Part shown: positions 18,321 through 22,149 of the stretch, piece by piece | Position numbering within the stretch: the stretch's first letter is position 1 | Layout: every line of letters starts with the position of its first letter | Assembly (NCBI GenBank): GCA_003427395.1 | Contig: BFEA01000777.1 | Coordinates: 237,278-259,426, forward strand | Direction of reading: 5' to 3' | Origin: Chara braunii | Lineage: Eukaryota; Streptophyta; Charophyceae; Charales; Characeae | Length of the DNA stretch: 22,149 nucleotides | Made by a program: the position numbers and the translations under genes | The notes under the pieces: generated by a model | The model's database searches: none | What the model was told of the DNA's origin: nothing | Seen by the model: only the letters and a program-made list of their open reading frames with translations

Positions 18321-19516
18321 TCACGCTCCCGGGCCATCGTTCCCTACCTGCACACAGTCGACAACCCATTCCCCGGGTGAGTCCCTCCCCTTTTTCTCAG
18401 AAGTCCCAATCCTCCATTCGTCTTCGTCCTCATCATCGCTAAAATCCTCCTCCCCATCAAAGAACAGTCCTTTCAGCCCTTCTAAGAAGGTTTCATCTGC
18501 CGCCACATTCCGATAGATTATCTGCCAATGCACCGGGCTAGAAACAAAGACTTCATCCGCGCTGAGGAGGTTTAATACCTCAGCTAGTTCCTCTGCCCAG
18601 TTCCCCTCGAACGGTCCCGCTTTCACCGACAGTCTGAAGAAATCCTGTCGAACGCCCTGGTACAGCCTCAGGCGTGTCATCGACCGACATATCCGTTCCA
18701 GTCAATCCCCGGTCCCGAAAACCGCATCCACCAGAAACGGGGGTAGCACGCACCTCATTGTCCTAAGGGGGCGTTTCATGTTCCCCCTGTCCCCAAGTTC
18801 CACTCGCACCTCAATTTTGTCCATTTCCATTTCTGCCCGCTGACAGGCCGCCCATATCACTTCCTGTTCCGCTTGTCTAAACAGCTGCGTCGGTGCCATG
18901 CCCAATACCAATCCTATTATCACTGCATTTTCCATTTTCTGGGATAGATAGACCCACCCTCGGGCTTCCACCGTCCCCCGGAATTCTAAGTTCATCAAGC
19001 TTGGCGACAGTCTTGTCAGGCTAACCTTTGTCCAGATTGTCTCTATCTAGAGGAACGCATCCTTCTCGTCCAGCATCACAGTTTGGTAGGCTGGTTCCAG
19101 GTCTGTCCATGTTCCTTCTTCCGGGGGAACGACCGATACCCCTTCCTTTACGTCTATTGGCATTTCCGGACCACTTGAATAGATAGAAGATGAGAACCAC
19201 CACACCATTCCGTTTTTCCGGTTCTGGTCCTGTTTTCATAAGAGAGCACCACACGACCCCTCTTGGTCAGACTGTCTTTCTTTCTAGATGAGAATTGTTT
19301 CAGACCCCTCATCCGGATCTCCCTAACCTTCCCTTCCCATTTTCCAAATGTCGCTGCCCCTTCGTATCCCCAATCGGTCACCATCACTCGACATTCCTTT
19401 CTCTTGGTTCCATTTCCTTCCGACTCCTATCCAGGCTTACCCACATCTTCTCTCACTCGTGCAGACTTAGGCAGGGGTGAGAATAGACTTAGAGGCTCAA
19501 TTCCCTTTCCAACATT
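18321..19516 (-). pseudogene. Tandem protein module 1 and its N-terminal linker (unknown family)
   Basis: A leading segment in one frame (NVGKGIEPLSLFSPLPKSAR, TAG at 19427-19429, RVMVTDWGYEGAATFG) resembles the linker before module 3. After a frameshift at about 19200-19250 the core reads GVSVVPPEEGTWTDLEPAYQ, a TAG at 19047-19049, LEFRGTVEARGWVYLSQKME, QLFRQAEQEVIWAA, LPPFLVDAVFGTGD, TGA at 18702-18704, RQDFFRLSVKAGPFEGNWAE, ELAEVLNLLSADEVF, ADETFLEGLKGLFFDG and an acidic tail (EEDFSDDEDEDEW). The TGA at 18321-18323 then leads in frame into module 2. The C-terminal WVVDCVQVGNDG resembles the start of the linker before module 3. The protein family is not recognised. Confidence 0.7.
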
Positions 19517-19595
19517 CTGAAGCAAACTTTTACAGAGGGAGGCACAAAAGAGAAAATTCAGGCAAACGTCGCACACAGGTTAGTCATCTACTCAC

Positions 19596-19766
19596 CGGCC
19601 TTTTTCCCAAAAGTGATCTCTCCATTGTTACTATCGGCAGAGTTTTATCCCGTACCTCAAGCACAGCTCAACCGTCGCGAGCGCGGTACCCAGACTCCAG
19701 TGGGGGGTCGCCCTCACCTTCTTGCCCAGAATACCCCATCCCGTATTGCCGCTTTTGCTCATCCAT
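19596..19766 (-). pseudogene. Possible first exon of the module polyprotein
   Basis: The frame starts MDEQKRQYGMGYSGQEGEGD at 19766, has a TGA at 19668-19670, and continues VLEVRDKTLPIVTMERSLLG to KRP before a GTGAGT at 19595-19590. Removing 19517-19595 (GTGAGT ... TTGCTTCAG) joins codon to codon (phase 0) with the linker of module 1 in its reading frame. The evidence is the splice-like ends and frame continuity only; composition is protein-like but the segment is short. Confidence 0.35.
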
Positions 19767-21599
19767 ACCGACACCGAGGGTTACCCCGTGTGCCTAAATA
19801 CAGGGACAAAAGTCAGCCGTCCGGGCATTCACTTCCATCGGTTCGATAAGGAACAGCCTTTCCCAAACCAGGCTACGAGAAGCTACTAATCGTCCCCGAG
19901 GCTCCGTCTCTGCCCGCATATAGTGGTACTCCCTCCGCCAGCCAACAGGCTAAGCCCCGCCTGAGGAGATTTCACACCCCGTCCGGCTGATCATTGAGCA
20001 AAGCTCATCACTGCTCGAACGAGAATGCTACTGATCAACCGACGTGACAAACTCCCGTCCGACAGCTCGGTGGCCTGACCTCCACACACGAACCTACGAC
20101 AGCCTACAAAAGGGAGCGACGTTTTGCAACCCGCACCGACCGGTGCAGACCCCTCCTTTCCTTCCGAAAGGCAGGACGCTCAATATCCCCATCATGCAAA
20201 CACAAGTCCCAAGTGGGACACACATAGTACAAGTCTCTTTCCTGGGTGCACCCAGTGCTTCCTGCCCATTGCTTACAATTTTCTCTCAGAACTGTGTGTG
20301 CCACTCACCCTTAATTTCCATACATAGTGTCTGGTTCCTTTTTTTGAGCATTCTTCAAAGGTGAGCTAGTTTTCTTGGAGTCTAGCAACTCCCTTTATTC
20401 CCATATCTTTGCTTGTGTATCCGTTCATAGGGCAAAATTGTTCCTTCTCGATTACCCGTTTTGTTCATATGAGGTTCCTTCAAGCATTTCAGGTGTGGTG
20501 CGTGGAGCCCACTGGGCTCCGAAGAAGAGGAGGAAGGCACCCATGTCGGTCGGATCACTCCACCGCGGGATTTTCATTGGAACCCGGACTGGTCCGGAAT
20601 CCCAATCGCCTGCCAGGTAACCGGAGCCCTTCTTTCGCAGGAAGAGGAAGGGTCGACCTGCGGCTTGCCCAAGGCTTCCCCGGTCTGACGAACATCAGCC
20701 CGAGGGAAGGAGGACTAGAGTCACCTCCCAACGGAGGTGGCTGATTGTGTGCGCAACATACATGTTATACCTCCAGGCCTGGCCTTGCCATGCGCCCAAC
20801 CGCCCTCAAATCTCATTCACTCATGGGATAAGGCATACACAAGTCCTCATTCCTTATCTTCAGTTATGTACACGGTCATGCGTCGGGCGCCCCCCTCGAG
20901 ATCGTCAGGGTCAGTTGAACCCATACCCGACACCTCCACCATTTTTGTAGGGACCGCACCCTGAAGGACTTTCGAGCCTTGGTCGACCCCACTGCGGGTC
21001 CCATTTGGCTCGACCCGCCCACGCTCACGCTCAGGACGCCGGTCGTTCGTCCCAGGGGCACCCCCACCTAGTGCTATGAGATGGATGGGGATGGGCCACT
21101 CGCGAGAGGGCTTGACATTGGGGGATATAGCTCCGCTCTCGCGTCAAGATGGTAGCTCTTTGGTCACTCGTGGCGTTTTCTCGATTCAATTAAGTCTGAC
21201 CAAACAATTGCTCCTTCCAATACACAAGTAGTCCAAAGGAGTTCATTGAGGATTCGTCTTCTTGCCATGCGCAGACCAAGCATCATCCATTGGGCCACGC
21301 ACCTTTTCACTAAGTCTAGTGGCTCAAGACAGCCCCTACGGCATCCTTGGGGTTGGGTGACTTCGCCCGGACCCCTAGCCGCTATATTTTTTTTGCTTGA
21401 GCCGCTAGCATTACATTCACCTAACCAAGGCAGTCCTTAGTCCTTCCGGGCTTTGCATTGCACACAAGAGAGTCATCCCATTCAGTTACCACTCGAGCCA
21501 CATCCAAGCAACCACCATTCATCCAAGCATCCGACCATCAAGCCCGTTCCGCATTCATCGTTTAGGCTAGGCTTAAGTCCTTCCCTTGTCCAATTTCCC
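19767..21599. other. No gene seen; leader or LTR interior
   Basis: Frames on both strands are short and of atypical composition. If the modules, gag and the right LTR-like end are one minus-strand element, this would be its 5' LTR interior and leader. I could not find a convincing primer-binding site. Small hairpins occur at 20722-20739 (CACCTCC/GGAGGTG) and around 20506-20522 (GGAGCCCA/TGGGCTCC), and a longer inverted pair at 21316-21408. Confidence 0.5.
21316..21408. repeat. Inverted repeat pair with 67-bp loop
   Basis: CTAGTGGCTCAAG (21316-21328) and CTTGAGCCGCTAG (21396-21408) pair with one mismatch, which would be a G-U pair in RNA. A run of eight T lies just before the right arm. Confidence 0.6.
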
Positions 21600-21993
21600 C
21601 ACCCTTGCCCTTGCCTACTTATCCCGTCCCGATCAAATCCTCCCAAGCTACTCACTTGCGCAAGACCACACGAAACAAAGGGCCAAGTACAATCCCCGTT
21701 GGGGTCAACACATCGCCCCCTCCCACAAGCCTAAGCGTTCATTGCCTTTGATGATCCTTTAATTGTTTTTCCCTTCCCCCAAGCAAGCCATGTCTTCACC
21801 TTAGTCATGCAGTCGGGGAAGATGGTTGAGTCAAACTAACCTTGGCACAAAAACAACACTCCTTTCGCTTTCTCGGATGCTCACAACAGTCTGGTACCTT
21901 CCCTTCTTGGTGGCACAAGGGACCGGTAGCCCTCCCCTTGCCCTCACTTTCCACCAAGTGAGGATCGAGTTCTTTGTCGTTCGTTCCCTGACA
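21600..21993 (-). repeat. LTR-like repeat, right copy, inverted (minus strand starts TGTCAGGG)
   Basis: Read on the minus strand from 21993 it begins TGTCAGGGAACGAACG and carries the same blocks as 6443-6850 in the same order, including CACTTGGTGGAAA, GGGCAAGGGGAGGG, CCCTTGTGCCACCAAGAAG, TTTGACTCAACCAT, ATGGCTTGCTT, GGGAGGGGGCGATGTGTTG and GCAAGTGAGTAGCTTGGGA. Similarity ends outward exactly before TG. Its orientation matches the minus-strand modules and gag downstream, so it may be the 5' LTR end of that element. Confidence 0.7.
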
Positions 21994-22087
21994 ATGTAAC
22001 TTGTGAGGGTAGAGGTTAGTCACGTGCCATGGAGGGGAAGGGGTAAGGGGGAGAGTTAAAGGCCAAAGGTCTTGGAGAAAAGGGTGG

Positions 22088-22088
<1 letters not shown>

Positions 22089-22149
<61 letters not shown>
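22089..22149. repeat. (GA)n microsatellite at the window end
   Basis: About 29 GA units, uninterrupted, running off the window edge. Its true length is unknown. Confidence 0.95.

Noticed and set aside
12204-18680. Plus-strand frames opposite the gag genes and modules
   Set aside because: Ser/Pro/Leu-rich shadows of the minus-strand coding; no motifs.
19920-20060. Possible tRNA or primer-binding site near GTTCGAGCA (minus strand)
   Set aside because: No cloverleaf could be folded by eye and no TGG-initiated tRNA-complementary stretch was found.
20104-20304. 66-codon minus-strand frame with several Cys
   Set aside because: Short, no zinc-finger spacing, no homology I recognise and not in frame with the module polyprotein.
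20375-20744. Plus-strand frames with a GT...AG-like gap at about 20618-20640
   Set aside because: The gap is too short to be an intron and the encoded peptides are Arg/Gly/Pro-rich without motifs.

Overview
This is a eukaryotic, transposon-rich window with no bacterial-style operons and no intact host gene that I can recognise. The Ty3/gypsy protein style, the very large minisatellite and the gag families fit a big streptophyte (plant or charophyte alga) genome. That placement is an inference from style only. Nearly all recognisable coding sequence is on the minus strand and is decayed.

Layout: (1) 1-3781, minus strand: a broken Ty3/gypsy element with protease remnant, reverse transcriptase, RNase H and integrase. 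It carries frameshifts, in-frame stops and a lost integrase catalytic glutamate. (2) 3781-4101, plus strand: a chromodomain tail of the kind that should end such an integrase, joined in the opposite orientation to the protease remnant. (3) 4102-6442: no gene; AT-rich sequence, several hairpins and a CT tract. (4) 6443-about 6850: an LTR-like repeat starting TGTCAGGG, which recurs inverted at about 21600-21993. (5) 6960-8160: a possible tRNA-derived SINE with an A-rich tail, a very G-rich low-complexity tract and a 123-bp tandem duplication. (6) About 8310-12150: roughly 40 copies of an 80-91 bp minisatellite monomer. The last two copies are inverted and run directly into a truncated gag gene. 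(7) 12139-15238, minus strand: two gag pseudogenes of one Ty3-like family. The first is nearly full length; the second lacks the capsid core. (8) 15759-19766, minus strand: four tandem, strongly diverged copies of an unrecognised protein module of about 225 residues, at steps of about 855-920 bp. Modules 1, 2, 3 and the second half of 4 share one reading frame over about 3.5 kb, broken mostly by point nonsense codons. A possible short 5' exon and phase-0 intron precede them. (9) 19767-22149: no gene; the inverted LTR-like end and a terminal GA microsatellite.

My main reading is that the right-hand LTR-like end, the module array and gag 1 all lie in 5'-to-3' order on the minus strand. They may be one large LTR retroelement with an unusual multi-module open reading frame upstream of gag. 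Modules and gag are seen directly; their membership in one element is inference. Stop codons are mostly TGA and TAG. Where sibling modules can be aligned, these fall opposite Arg or Trp, as expected from C-to-T decay of methylated DNA.
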